Assembly: GCF_000150275.1 (NCBI RefSeq)
Contig: NW_002060957.1
Span: 1,507,512-1,571,511 of the forward strand
Reading direction: 5' to 3'
Length of the DNA: 64,000 bases
DNA from: Trichoplax adhaerens
Lineage: Eukaryota > Placozoa > Uniplacotomia > Trichoplacea > Trichoplacidae
This document shows positions 27,501 to 39,040 of the stretch, in pieces. The notes below the pieces were generated by a model, which saw only the letters and a program-made list of their open reading frames with translations, searched no databases and was not told the DNA's origin. Position 1 is the stretch's first letter; the number at the start of each line of letters is the position of its first letter. The position numbers and the translations under genes are program-made.

Positions 27501-29773
27501 TAAGGAAATTTCCTACTATTGGAAAAGATACTAATGGATGATTATACGTTTCTATCTAAACATTGTAGATCTCTGAAAGGTCTCAAACTTCGTAAGATGC
27601 CAGTAATCGTAATAGAATCGATTCCATTTTTTGGAACTATGTACGAGTAAAGAAAAAATTCGAAAACTTTAAACAGGCTATCACGTATAATACACGTATA
27701 CCTAAAACTTGTTAAGTTTTCTCTACGTTTAGCAGTCTTTTTATCTTCTAATTTTTATAGGATGCTTGATAATAATGAAATTGACGAAGTACATATGTCA
27801 GATTTATCAGCTTTCAATTATCTGAAATTCTTGTGAGCAATTCGACTAATCTATATTTTGCTACTAAGTTTGAAGGATATAATAAATGACGCTAAATCGG
27901 TTAATTATATTATTCGCTAAGTAAATCCTAAAAAGTTTAGTTTTTTAGTCTATATTGTTGAGTAAATTAATCATTAAAAGATAAAATTTTATTTTAAAAA
28001 TATGTTGTACTAATTTAATGAAAATCTAATTTTGCAGATTTCTCTCCAACAATAGATTAAAAGATTGGGATTACAACACTTTAATCAGACTACCAAATGT
28101 TGCAACTTTGTAAGTGTTTCAAGCTTAACATAATAATAAAAAAAAGGAAGATTGACTATCATTTTACGACAATTTATTTTAATAGTTCCTAATTACTTTA
28201 AAGAATTATTTTCCTTCAACTGTAATATCTGACCTAAAATTTACTGCTACAATCATTACTGAGTAATTTTTCGGCTTGCGTATTAAAGGAACAGTGCAGT
28301 ATATTTATGATGATACAGTTACTTCAATAGATTTTTTTCAGTATTTAATATTTATTTAATGTTAATAAATATTTACTAATAACACTGTGAACTAGCGATA
28401 TTCAGCGCGGTAAGTTTCCTCCTAGTGCTGTATAGGCATTCATTGCACAAAATATACTGTAGCAATGATATCTTAAATTCTTAAGCATTTACAATCCGAG
28501 AATGAAGCAGTTAATATCATAATCAATTTGATTGCTGTTGCAGAGATTTGTCGCACAATCAAATATATGATATTTGTAATCGTACTAAGCCAAACGTTTC
28601 CTTGCGGGTTTTGTAAGTGTACCAATTAATTTAATTTGATGTCTATACAATTAAAGTTAATCTTGCTTCATTTATGTTTTGCTACCAATAATGTCAGTAA
28701 AATCAGTCTATTCAAATATAATAAGACGGACACATTAAGCCGATATCACTGTATTGAGGTTACCTAGAAGTTGATTGGCCTAACTATGCTTAAGTTCTCA
28801 AAAATAGCTTTGACGCGATAATGCATCCTGTAATGATTTCATCTAAATTTTAGTAGTACAGTAGATGGCAAATAGAATGAGGTGATGCACTTGTACTGTT
28901 TCTAGAATAAGACTGGGATTGTCCAGTTAAGGCTGTATCTGATAGCCAAATTCATGTTTCTCATTAGGGAATTACTCAATTTTGCTAACTCAAATTTTTG
29001 GCTTCATAGGCGAAGCAGCAATAACAGTAGAAGACTATTACTCGGTCTTTATACTGCCTTATTTTTTATTCTAATTAATAGATATCTCCATTACAACCGG
29101 ATTAGCACACTGGACAAATTTTGCTTTTTTGGACTACCCTATCTTCAATTAGTGTATGGAATAATTAACGAATTATATTATTAACTTAATTTTCTACGCA
29201 TTAAAATATTAAATTCTTAGACCTTGATGGATATTTAGAACTGTAATAGCTACACAATTTTTTCAAATATTTTGTTAGAAAAAGTTTACAATAATTTCTA
29301 TGCCATCATTTGTTGTCTTTAGAGAATTCTTTTAAAGTTTTAGAAGTACGGTATCGTTATTGACCCTATCGAATACTTTATTGAAGATAATATTTAGGAT
29401 AATTTTATGTATTGCTGTTCTAAAGGTGCCTAGTAACTACTTTAATAATGATTATGGATCATTAAAATGTAATAGGCCAAATTACTGTGTATTTGCTTAA
29501 AATTAGCGCATTCAGATATTAGATTCCCAAATATTACATCATTTGCATATTCAGTAAAATCTGTTAATAATTAATTAATAATACGGATATGATCACTTTT
29601 CACAATTGAAAAATATTTATGGCACATTTACCATAATTATCAGTAGAGAGACATCATATCGGGCAACTAAAAAAATAATGTACTAGCTATTTCTATCTTA
29701 GAACTTTAGATCATAATCCAATCATGGAATTTAGTAGTCAAGCCTTCTGGTTCTCAAGATCGCTAACAGAAAT
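24564..29773 (+). CDS. LRR-GPCR ectodomain, block E: last 11 single-LRR exons
   Basis: Exons are 24564-24635, 25773-25844, 25945-26019 (75 nt), 26297-26356 (60 nt, 20 residues), 27209-27280, 27569-27640, 27761-27832, 28038-28109, 28544-28612 (69 nt), 29082-29153 and 29702-29773. All are phase 2 at both ends and lead in frame to the seven-transmembrane exon. Repeat starts include NLSENRIQEI, ILDGNNLTGT, MLDNNEIDEV and DLSHNQIYDI. With blocks A-D this makes 48 supported LRR exons (about 1,149 codons). Textbook LGRs have roughly 10-18 LRRs. Whether all are used in one transcript is not known. Confidence 0.8.
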
Positions 29774-29904
29774 GTAAGAATATTATTTCATTCAAATAAT
29801 CCATAGAACAGCTATTAATTACGGATGACTACAAAGCAAAATTGATTCAGCATGTATCTTGTTGGAGCTATTAAGAAATCGTTCATATCGTACCTATTTT
29901 TCAG

Positions 29905-31051
29905 TATAAGTCAAAAATATCGCTATCTCTTAATTTTAATTAGATCTTCTACTCGTGAATACCTCTGCTGCAATATACCTTCCACGGTTATCTCTTGTAA
30001 ACCGCTACCTAGTCAACTTAGCTTATCTACGTGTTCTTATATTCTATCGCATAACATCCTAAGAATAATTATTTGGATTTTGGGTAACCTTGCAGTGATT
30101 GAAAATGCTATATCTATTGTTTGGCACTCTCCATTCCGAAAGGATGGAAAGTGCGTTCCAAAAGTATTAATTGTAAACTTATCCATTGCGGACTTTCTAA
30201 TGGGAGTCTATTTGATCATAGTCGCATCTGCTAATACGTTTTATGCCCAGCGCTACTCAGAATTTGTAGAAGTTTGGTTAAGAAGTCCAGCATGTTTGAT
30301 TTCATGCTTTCTTATCTCGCTATCTTGTTTAACATCGACAATTATTTTACTACTCATCACGGTTGATCGCTTTCTTTATTTAGTCTTTCCTTTTACTAGT
30401 TATCGCTTAAGGTATTCCTTATTATTATGGGTTTTGATTGCGGTTTGGTCTATATCTATCGCTTTTATAGCTGTTCCTATCGCATCAAGCTTTGGTCAAT
30501 CCTCATATTATCGCCTATATGGCACGAACAGCGCTTGTTTGCCTGGAAATGTCGATAACTACTGGTATTTAACATGGTTAATATTATATTGCGGCTTCAC
30601 ATTTGCAGTATGGATAATTATTGCAGTCTTATATATACTTATCATTAAGTCACTTACGCAGTCTAGGCGGAAAACAAAGCAAAGTTTATCGAACATTGAT
30701 AAAATTGCTACAGCTAAAATGGTTACAGTTGTTATAACAGATCTTATATGTTGGCTGCCGTTTTATGTTATTATTACACGGGTTTTATTGGGATATGGAT
30801 TAGATATTCATACGTTGCCATTCATCGCAGTGTTAGCTTTGCCCTTGAATTCTTGCATTAACCCAATCATTTATACCATCTTTACCAAAAAGTTTACGAA
30901 TTACGTGAATTCTTATCTAACTTGTTATAAGTGTTATAATCGTCAGTATCATGCATCGATGGCAATATACACCACATCGATAATTAGTAAAAATGCTATT
31001 AGTAAACTGAATGTGGTAGCCAAGGAAGGTAATGAATCTGTCAAGAAATAA
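29905..31051 (+). CDS. Relaxin-receptor-type (LGR) seven-transmembrane domain exon
   Basis: Rhodopsin-family receptor domain for G-protein signalling at the plasma membrane. An extracellular cysteine hinge (EYLCCNIPSTVISCKPLP) is followed by TM1 (from about 30061), TM2 with NLSIADFL, TM3 ending in DRF (30365) instead of DRY, TM4-5, TM6 with TDLICWLPFY and TM7 with the LGR-type NSCINPIIY (NPxxY at 30860-30874). Hinge and TM6-TM7 wording are characteristic of LGR7/8-like receptors. The acceptor TATTTTTCAG gives a start at 29905 in phase with the LRR exons; 29851 is an alternative in-phase acceptor. Unspliced, the frame stops at 31051. A donor at GGAAG|GTAATG (exon end 31028, phase 1) would remove the stop and join the pseudokinase exons downstream. 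The ligand is unknown. Confidence 0.92.
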
Positions 31052-31083
31052 ATTTTGCAACTAATGCTCATCTTATTTCATCA

Positions 31084-31089
31084 AATAAA
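31084..31089 (+). terminator. Poly(A) signal just after the receptor stop codon
   Basis: AATAAA lies 33 bases after the unspliced receptor stop (31049-31051). It would allow a short transcript that ends with the 7TM exon, as an alternative to splicing into the pseudokinase exons. Confidence 0.45.
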
Positions 31090-31801
31090 ATATCTTAGTA
31101 TTAGTTGATTATTACCGTTTTATATACTGAAAGTTTATATCAGAAGCGCATAGTTTTAAATTATCGGAGTACAATAATAATAACCAATTTTATTGCATGA
31201 ATACGTTAAAATGATTGATTTTTCAATAAAGTTTGGATTCAGTTTCTATTAAAGAGACTATAGGTGTACTTTAACCTTCAGACCAAGGAGAAATTATTTA
31301 TCAGTAATAGATTTTGCTGTAGGTAGTTGTCACTTGTCAAAGAAGACAAACTTGACATTAGACCTGATGTTTTAAGTCGTTAATGGCATATTTAATTTCT
31401 TCGTTACAAGTTTTAACTTTTAACAGTATCATACCGAAATTATCATATTTTAGTCTAAAATTAAATATATCTTGATATACTTAGTGTAATAGTTTTGCAA
31501 GCAAAAATGTACTATTTTTCAAATTTTAATCTAAAAAAAAATATAGAAAATCTTTATTTAGACGTTAGCAAGTAATTTTACGATAGTAACGAAATCACTT
31601 TAATATTTATACCGATGTATATATATAATTCAGTAATTTACTTCAAATCATATTTTGGAATTAAATCGTATCCGTAGTGGGAATGAGAAATGGTACATGA
31701 TCACTTGTAAATGAATTTTACCGTGATTAAAATTCATTACCTAAACTTTTTGACCTTGTAATCTAAACTTAAAAAAGATACTGGTTTTGCCAATTTTCAA
31801 G

Positions 31802-33938
31802 TCGTAATACTCAACCTTGGCGAATTTCCTCTTAAATCTGTAAGTATTTCACTCCTATAGTGTATGTTATTCACTCCAGACAGTTATTAGCAGTCCTCGA
31901 AATCAATCTTAGTTTGCTAATTTGTTACGAAAAGAGTTCCGTTGCAATTTATAATATAAAATTATTGATATTTTTCTTTGACTTCAGGGCTATATCCGTG
32001 CTCAATTTATTAATAAAAATGGAAAAACCTTATTTGCTTTGATAAAATTATATAATAAAGCTGAAAGAAAATTATGGGAAAAGGAAGTACATTTCTATCG
32101 CTACGTTCACATGAGACGTTGGTGTTTACTAAACGTATCTCAATGTCTTTGGATATGTGAAGGAAAGAAATGCCATATCCCTTTACTAAAGAAAGATAGA
32201 GCCAAGCTACTAGATAAATTGTAAGTTGATCACAATCACTTAATAGTATTGGATTAAAAGTCCCAGTCATATAACTTTAATACGCAATTAATTAGAAATA
32301 GTCAACGTAGACAGTTGCAATAAATCCACGGTTTAGAAATGAAGAAAGATTATTAGTAATAAAACTGTCAAATATATGAGATTTCATCTGCCAATTGCCC
32401 ATAATAATTATCAGATTTCTAAAGCAAAGCAAGTAAATTTGTAATGTCAAGATATATTAAAACTTACAGTGGTACATTTTATCATCCTGCTCACTTCTGG
32501 GCAGAATTATACCTGCCAACGATTATACCATTACTAGATGAAATTCAGTTTAACGAAATTGATAGGTAATACTTTATTTATTAATCTAAAAGTATAAACC
32601 ACATCAAATTATAAATACTGTTTTGTCAACTGTTTTGAAGCAAAGGTAATTTTGAACCTATATCGCTTAAATTTCCTAAATAAAGAATCTACCTACAGAA
32701 TACACGTAACTGTTATTAATTATAGTATTTTAATGCAATATAGCTTTAAATAGAATAGCAAAGGTTGAACTCGATACTATACACATGCCATGTGATTAAA
32801 TAACTACTGGTATTTATATCGTCCTTATATCTTGCACTTTTCTTATTTGCTAAAATGATATACTGTTGTTTCCACCTTCGAAGCCTAACTTGTTACTACA
32901 TGAGTGGTAATGAATTACAATCGTTAAAAGAGATGCTCGAATACAATTCCAAACATTTGTCCCCGACAGTTATTGTCAAGATCATTCTAGATATTGCAAT
33001 AGCAATCAAGTCCTTACATTCAAATATGATAGTCCACGGCAATATTGGGACTCATGCCATTCTCCTTATTACATCTCACAAGGTAACCGAATGCATGATA
33101 CATCATCGAGCAATAGATACTCTTATCTTATGGAAAATCATTGTTATAAATGAAAAGTTTAATTTAGTACTTTTCTAATTATTATTTAATTACAAACGTA
33201 TTCAACAATCTAAATAGGAGCAGCAGGCAACAGCACTATTAAGTGAATTTTCGCATATGCACAGATTGCAATTAATCACGGGCAGTAAACAGAATGAAAC
33301 AATCTCACAGTTAATGTGTAGGGACATTAATGGGTTGGTCTCCTTGACTGAAGCTCTTTCTCTGTACTGCCAAATCGATAAAAATCGGCCATTGAATGAT
33401 AGTGAAGTAGCATCGCAAGGTGATGTTAGCTGCGACGGCTGGGAGTTAGCTCTAGAATCGGTAAGATACTATGCAGCATTATTCGAGCTGTCATTCATGA
33501 ACACTTACAAATCAAATTAATGGTATTCCATTTATAACGTTTTAAACTATTTGAACTTATCGCCTAGAATTGCGAAAACTAAAATGTAACATATCAGAAG
33601 GGTATTTTACTGTTCCATTGCGTTAAAATGAATTTTTATGTTTTGGTTACTGTTCTGCTTAACTTTGAGTCTAAGTCAAATGTTAAAATACTTAGCTTGA
33701 TTTAAGATTAGTACCTAATTTAGTCTTAAGCTATGTTTGTGAGTAATATTTTAGTTTTGAATTTTGAGGCGATCTAGCAATTAAGTCTGACATCCTGTAA
33801 ATCTTTATCTAGCTGCAGCATATTAAATCGGTAATTTACGAAAGCCAACACCATAGTAATATCAAAGAACGTCAAGAAATCATAATCTCAACTATTGAGC
33901 AACTATTTAATCGAATGCCTGAACCAAGTGATGGATGA
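31802..33938 (+). CDS. Pseudokinase domain, probably the cytoplasmic tail of the LRR-GPCR
   Basis: Six exons: 31802-31839, 31988-32220, 32470-32565, 32884-33082, 33218-33460 and 33819-33938 (stop TGA). Phases match throughout, and the first exon starts in phase 1 like the donor at 31028. The predicted segment is about 309 residues. Kinase landmarks in order: a degenerate nucleotide loop (LNLGEFPLKSGY), a beta-3 lysine in ALIKLYN (codon 32045), the alpha-C glutamate in WEKEVHFY (32084), a hinge-like CYYMSGNELQSL, HGN (33035-33043) where active kinases have HRD, LSEFS where DFG is expected, and DINGLVSLTEAL matching the alpha-F helix. Loss of both aspartates predicts no normal catalysis; HGN also occurs in the JAK pseudokinase domain. 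No start-codon exon of its own was found. A separate gene remains possible. A related copy lies on the minus strand at 49874-51295. Confidence 0.72.
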
Positions 33939-36716
33939 GGAAATTTTTAGCGCTTTCAACTCTCTCTTTCTTATTAATTCGCAAGAGTTGTAGTTTAATC
34001 CAGCAGAAATACCTCTAACATGTATGGCTTTCAGTTAAAACATATGATACTATATCTAAACTATGTTAGTTTTAATGTCTTCTATTGCAAGTATGTCATA
34101 TTATCTGATGGTCTTAAATATAGAGTACTGCAGTTTCAAAATTAACTTTAACTAAGTACATTTACAGTAAATCAAAGATAGATAGTGCATAAGTTGATAC
34201 GTAGATCTAAACTTCTAGATTTTCATATTTAAATAAAGTTAATGTATGCCAATTAAGGTTTGGAAATATGAGAGATAGCATATGATAAATAAACCCTGTC
34301 TTAAAGCAAACAGATCGATGTTAGTTTTTATATTTGCGAAGTATAGCTACAAAAGTAAAAACTTTTTAGTTTTTCACAGAAAAATAATATTCAAAGGATC
34401 TACAAAGTTAAAATCTGTAAATAATGTAGGTTTGTAGGTATTTATTAAAATAATTAGCGCTGTACCTCTAGTATGGTACTAGTCTGCATTTATCGGGGTA
34501 TGTCCTCGAAGTTAGCAATGAAAAAATATGCTATGGTCCATTGCAGATAGTATAAAATCAGCTCTAGTTGATAAATACTACAGTAAATCCTGCATTCATG
34601 CCTACAACTTTAGTTATTTCTGCGCAATCTTATTAACTTAATCTTACACTATTTAGGAAAGCTGTACAACATCGCTATAAGCATGTCATTGTTCTACTTT
34701 TACCTTAATTACTTCATTCATTACATTAATTAGCATTTTTAAACTCTACTTCAAGACAGCTACCGTCCTGCTATGTAGTTACACTCGTATTCTCTAATAC
34801 GATTTCCAGCTTACGATAATGAATCCATGTTTACTTATTACTGTATACCGCACAAGTGCTAGTTGTTATGCTTTCAATCAGCCTCTTCACCCAATCACTC
34901 AGTCGATATTTTATTTTTCCAACATCATAAATTGTGATTTGTAACAATTAGAAGAAAATATGACAATACAAAACACGGTACAAATCTCTTAAGAATGTTC
35001 ACAAAACGGCTTTTTAGTAACACTAGTACTTTATCTTAGCAACTTCATCAAATGACCGAAACGAGAAGCACACAGTACAAACTTATTACTCGACTTGTTC
35101 ACAACAGGTACATTTATGTATGCAGTATATGCGTACAATAAGTAATACTAAATCAATAGACTAAAAGAGCCGCAACTTACAATTAAGGGCTGATCAGTTA
35201 GGATAATAAATTGTTTGTTTTCAATGCCCTTGCTATGATAAAATAATAACAGTAAAGTTTACTACCTCTCAACTTGTGATTCTTATTATTATTATATTAA
35301 CTGATTCATTGTAACTTGAATTAAATCTGTCACTAGTAGTTACAACTTCTATTATAGCACAGGCGACCAACCAATACTATGATCTTCAACGACTACCTTC
35401 ATCGCCGCACTAATTGAGTAGAGCAATAAAACTAATTAGCCAAGTCTCTGGACGTTCAAAAACCCTAGATAACTACGTTGTTTAGTAGGCTACTGTTACA
35501 AGTCAAAGCTTGCAACAAGGAACGACAGAAAATAGTCCACCTCCCTTCTTCAAGTGACAAGTATACTTTATTTGACTACCGCCTTACATAAATGAGGCAG
35601 GAACACGTTTTTTTGGTGTCTTTTGAGTAGAAAATACTTAAAAGGACGTTATAGTACGCTATCCAATCAGAAAACGACAACTCATTCCAAAATGACTCCA
35701 ACTCTATGTCACCATATTTCAGTCTCAAAGAATGTGCAGTAAATCTACCAAATTGTACAGAGCTGGATAGTGTGCTGTGACAGTTACCTATAGTATTTTG
35801 AAAGAAAGAAATTTTTAATGTATTACTAAAATGCGCAACTGTGGCAGCTGACAATTCCATCAGCTTGCAACTTTGCAAAGTATCCCAATCAATTTATAGG
35901 CAATATTCATGGCAAAATAGCTCAAAGAGGTTTCCATGAGTTAGCCAATTGTGACAGTGCTATATACTATATTAGAGTAGAAATAACTATGTTAGGATAA
36001 TTCTGTTAGACTATCCTTATTTAGTTAACTTCTAATTTGGATATACTGTATTTTAATATAGTACTGACTTTTTATGACAGTGACACTTGTACACATACTG
36101 AAATTAATAGTTATAATAGGGAATGCAAATCATCTGCTTATAGTTCGAATCATTGTGATGGTAATTTACTTATGGTAGATTGTAAATTATCATGGAAATA
36201 TTCCGTGATAGGACATATCGTAATCTGACTATTCTGTATTAGTCATTACATGTCTATGTTCGTAAATACTGTTGTCTGCATTAAAGGAGCAGTAGCTAAA
36301 ATTGATATCTAATTCAGTAAATGATTCCAATGTTAATTGTCTTAACTATGACTCATGAACTATTGAGGAATAGTATATAAATGCAGTATATCGTGTAATA
36401 AAGTGGATTCTCAAACTTGGTGTTTAACGTAAAATACGAGGCGATTAAGTCTTTGTGTAATCTGCTAGTAGAGCAAAAGTGTTTCTCTTAGTGCAGATAT
36501 CGTTCCTTGATACGTGGTTCAAGGAATTGACTTATTGATCGTACATTACGTTATCTTGTTGCAAAGCTGTTTTGTGACACCAATCAAACGTGGCAACTTA
36601 TTCAAAATGTTTCAAGCATCACTTCCCTTCCACGAAGTCAAACGCAGTTACGAATATGAGCAACAACAAAACTTGAAGTCTACTGCAGCTTCATTTCCAT
36701 AGTAACGCCGGAACTA
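33939..36716. other. Intergenic, no gene recognised
   Basis: AATAAA at 34231-34236 is a candidate poly(A) site for the receptor-pseudokinase gene. A 100-codon minus-strand open frame at 35576-35878, ending near a GTAAGG donor-like site, is the longest here. It matches no family I recognise and could be an exon of an unknown gene or chance. Nothing else is supported. Confidence 0.35.
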
Positions 36717-37213
36717 CACTGTACACTGTACAGTGTACAGTACTTCAACTTCGCTTGCAGTACGGTAGTGGCGTGCACTGTGCAGAGTGGGTCTCCTTGC
36801 CGTTGTTAAAACTCAGTACTGTACTGTGTATACTGTACTGTAGAGTGTGTCACGTTACCTGGACGGTATATTCGCAAAGGATGCTTTCTGATATGCAGAG
36901 GATAACATGTATATCTTATACTGTAAGTAACTTTTTCGAGAGAGAGAAAAGCAAAGAAGACTCCGAGGAAGGTTTCGCTTGAAAGTTCTGTATACTGTAC
37001 TGTACAGCTGACTGAGCGTACTCAGGATACTGTACTGTACCTACTGTATACTGAACGGTACTATTCGCTTGCATTTGGTACTGTTTTGGTACTGTTCGCT
37101 TGCATTTCGCTTACATTCAGATTGCATTTGTGTACTACAGCGGTGTACGACTGTACAGTGTACAGTACAGAGGTGCGAATACATTACTGTACACTGTACA
37201 CTGTACACTACAG
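36717..37213. repeat. Dense block of short GTAC palindromes (TACTGTACAGTA type)
   Basis: Dozens of overlapping copies of GTACTGTAC, TGTACAGTAC, TACACTGTACA and TACTGTATAC occur in under 500 bp, with little spacer in places. A few more lie at 37571-37588. The block is visibly less AT-rich than its surroundings. Small open frames inside it on both strands (runs of C-T-V-Y residues) are by-products of the repeat. A second such block is at 56341-56697, directly before the hexosaminidase gene. It may be a promoter or CpG-poor regulatory island, or a structure-forming repeat. Confidence 0.8.
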
Positions 37214-38075
37214 TATACCGACAATTAGCGACAAAGCAAAGCTTGTTGCCAATACAGAATTCTTCACGATCCATTCTAACCAACTGGCATGCCAGAATTC
37301 AAACTTACCACCAATTTGAAGTTAGCCTAATAGTTCATTTTTGCTACCTCTATGGTTAGACAAGGGAGGAATTGATCGACGACTTTCAACATCCAGTTGT
37401 AGCCAAAAAAAAATGCCTTTGAAAAAGAGTCAAATTTTACAGGTGAAATATGCAACTGGATAAGTACGACAGACACAAGCTGATAACCCTAATCGAGTTT
37501 CTCATCCATTCATCAAATAGATAGTAGGCAGGAGGCGTAGGTTAGAATGAGCATCTTTTAGCTTTCATCGACAGTACTGTACAGTATAGCGTCGTAGAAT
37601 GCATATCTACAGTAGTGATCCAAAGCAAAATTTTAATTTATTATCCCTATATACAGTATATCTTGTTCATGGCCTCGAGAATGATTTGGATCCATTTCAC
37701 TGCACCTAAAATTGATCCAAGCTTGATTTAGACAATGTGAATTAATCTAGAGGTCAGCTAATGTTGTACTTTATATTGATGACGATAATCATATCAGCAA
37801 TGCATCTGCAAAATAAGTAAAAAATACTCTGCTATCCTTACTTTAAGCATTAATTTAGACAAGTTGATATTGTATTTACAGTCGATTATACCAATCCAAC
37901 GATCGAGTACTAGTTCATACCAATGCCCAAAGCTGTCATTGGCACTCTCAGATGCGATCGATTAGATCATCATACTCGTACTCCAATAAAGTTCTAATAA
38001 TTGAATGAAGATAGCAATGTATGATATAATCGATGGGAAAGACTTTCATAGCCGATCAAGTAGATGTTGCTTTAC
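37214..38075. other. Mostly intergenic
   Basis: A short plus-strand candidate first exon, ATGCCTTTGAAAAAG to a GTGAAA donor, lies near 37411-37443, downstream of the palindrome block; it is not supported further. A minus-strand stretch near 37905-37960 vaguely resembles the continuation of the transporter relic but contains an upstream stop. Confidence 0.3.
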
Positions 38076-38850
38076 TGCTTTAACAGTCTGGATCTGACCA
38101 GTGGAATGATACCAACAAGACATGCAGTAATGTTCGTTAGGAATTGTCTGACTGTTGAAACTTCCTATAATATGAATATAGAATAGAAGTGTGAATAGAG
38201 TTCAGGAATGCAAGATGCCCTTTTATTTTATCACATGTTGGTAGTAAGAGAGTTTTGCTGTTCTATTTTTACTATAACTTCAATAGTTCGACATTAATAT
38301 ACTGTACTGCTATGGTAAGAATCAATCAATTGGACTTTGTATGACTCATTCGACATAATTCTCCAATGCCTCCATTGATTGGTTTGACTAGTTTGTAAAT
38401 GTTATATGGTTATAGCAATTTCCTAATGGACTGCCTATTCAATTTAATCGATGCCACATTGACAGTAGATCCGAAATCTCTATAACACACCAACTTTATA
38501 AACGAAACAATTTTATTAACGTATGTATATACAAAAATAACCGTCCATTGTAAGCCAATAAATATGCCCACTCTTGACACATTCCTACAATCACTGCTAT
38601 GGTCATGTTTAAGTTACATCATAAGCATGCTATCGTCAATATGTAACGCGATCCTAGTTAACTCAGTACAATGTATGATGAAATTTACGGTTGAAATACC
38701 ATTTCATCTACAACTGAACGTATTATCTGAGCAAGCAAGTATCCAATTGCAATACCAAATTCAACTATAGCTGTCATTCGACTAACCCTACTAGATTCAT
38801 TACGGAAATAGCAGACCCTAACCTCGTAATGATAGCCAAATATGTAGCAA
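38076..38850 (-). pseudogene. Relic of an SLC46-type (proton-coupled folate transporter-like) MFS gene
   Basis: Two exon-like segments in the right order on the minus strand. About 38700-38850 encodes SSRVSRMTAIVEFGIAIGY, resembling the R-x-x-R-x-x-x-x-E/D...IAIG signature before TM4-5 of SLC46 transporters. 38076-38164 (TATAG acceptor, GTAAAG donor, 89 nt) encodes LVGIIPLVRSRLLK, resembling the P-x-x-RS-x-x-SK loop before TM11. Exons for the other helices were not found, and the downstream candidate is broken by a stop. It is therefore either a decayed copy or a gene whose remaining exons I failed to see. Family assignment rests on short motifs only. Confidence 0.28.
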
Positions 38851-39040
38851 CTATTAGAGATAGTTGAATTATACGAAAAGCACAATTGCAATCTAGGTTT
38901 TAAATTGATATCGGATAACCATGTTCTTGTAATTAATCATCTAGTCAATCATACATATTATATTCGCCCTATTGCATATTATTTGCCGCAAGGCCCAATA
39001 TAGTCCTTCAGTGCATATATTTCGTTAACGTCTCTTCAAA

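Noticed and set aside
32039-32224. Independent 61-residue protein starting at 32039
   Set aside because: It is the second half of the 233-nt pseudokinase exon; homology with the minus copy extends upstream of this ATG to the exon start at 31988.
36755-37359. Overlapping small open frames on both strands rich in Cys, Thr, Val and Tyr
   Set aside because: They are translations of the GTAC palindrome block, with no splice context or known domain.
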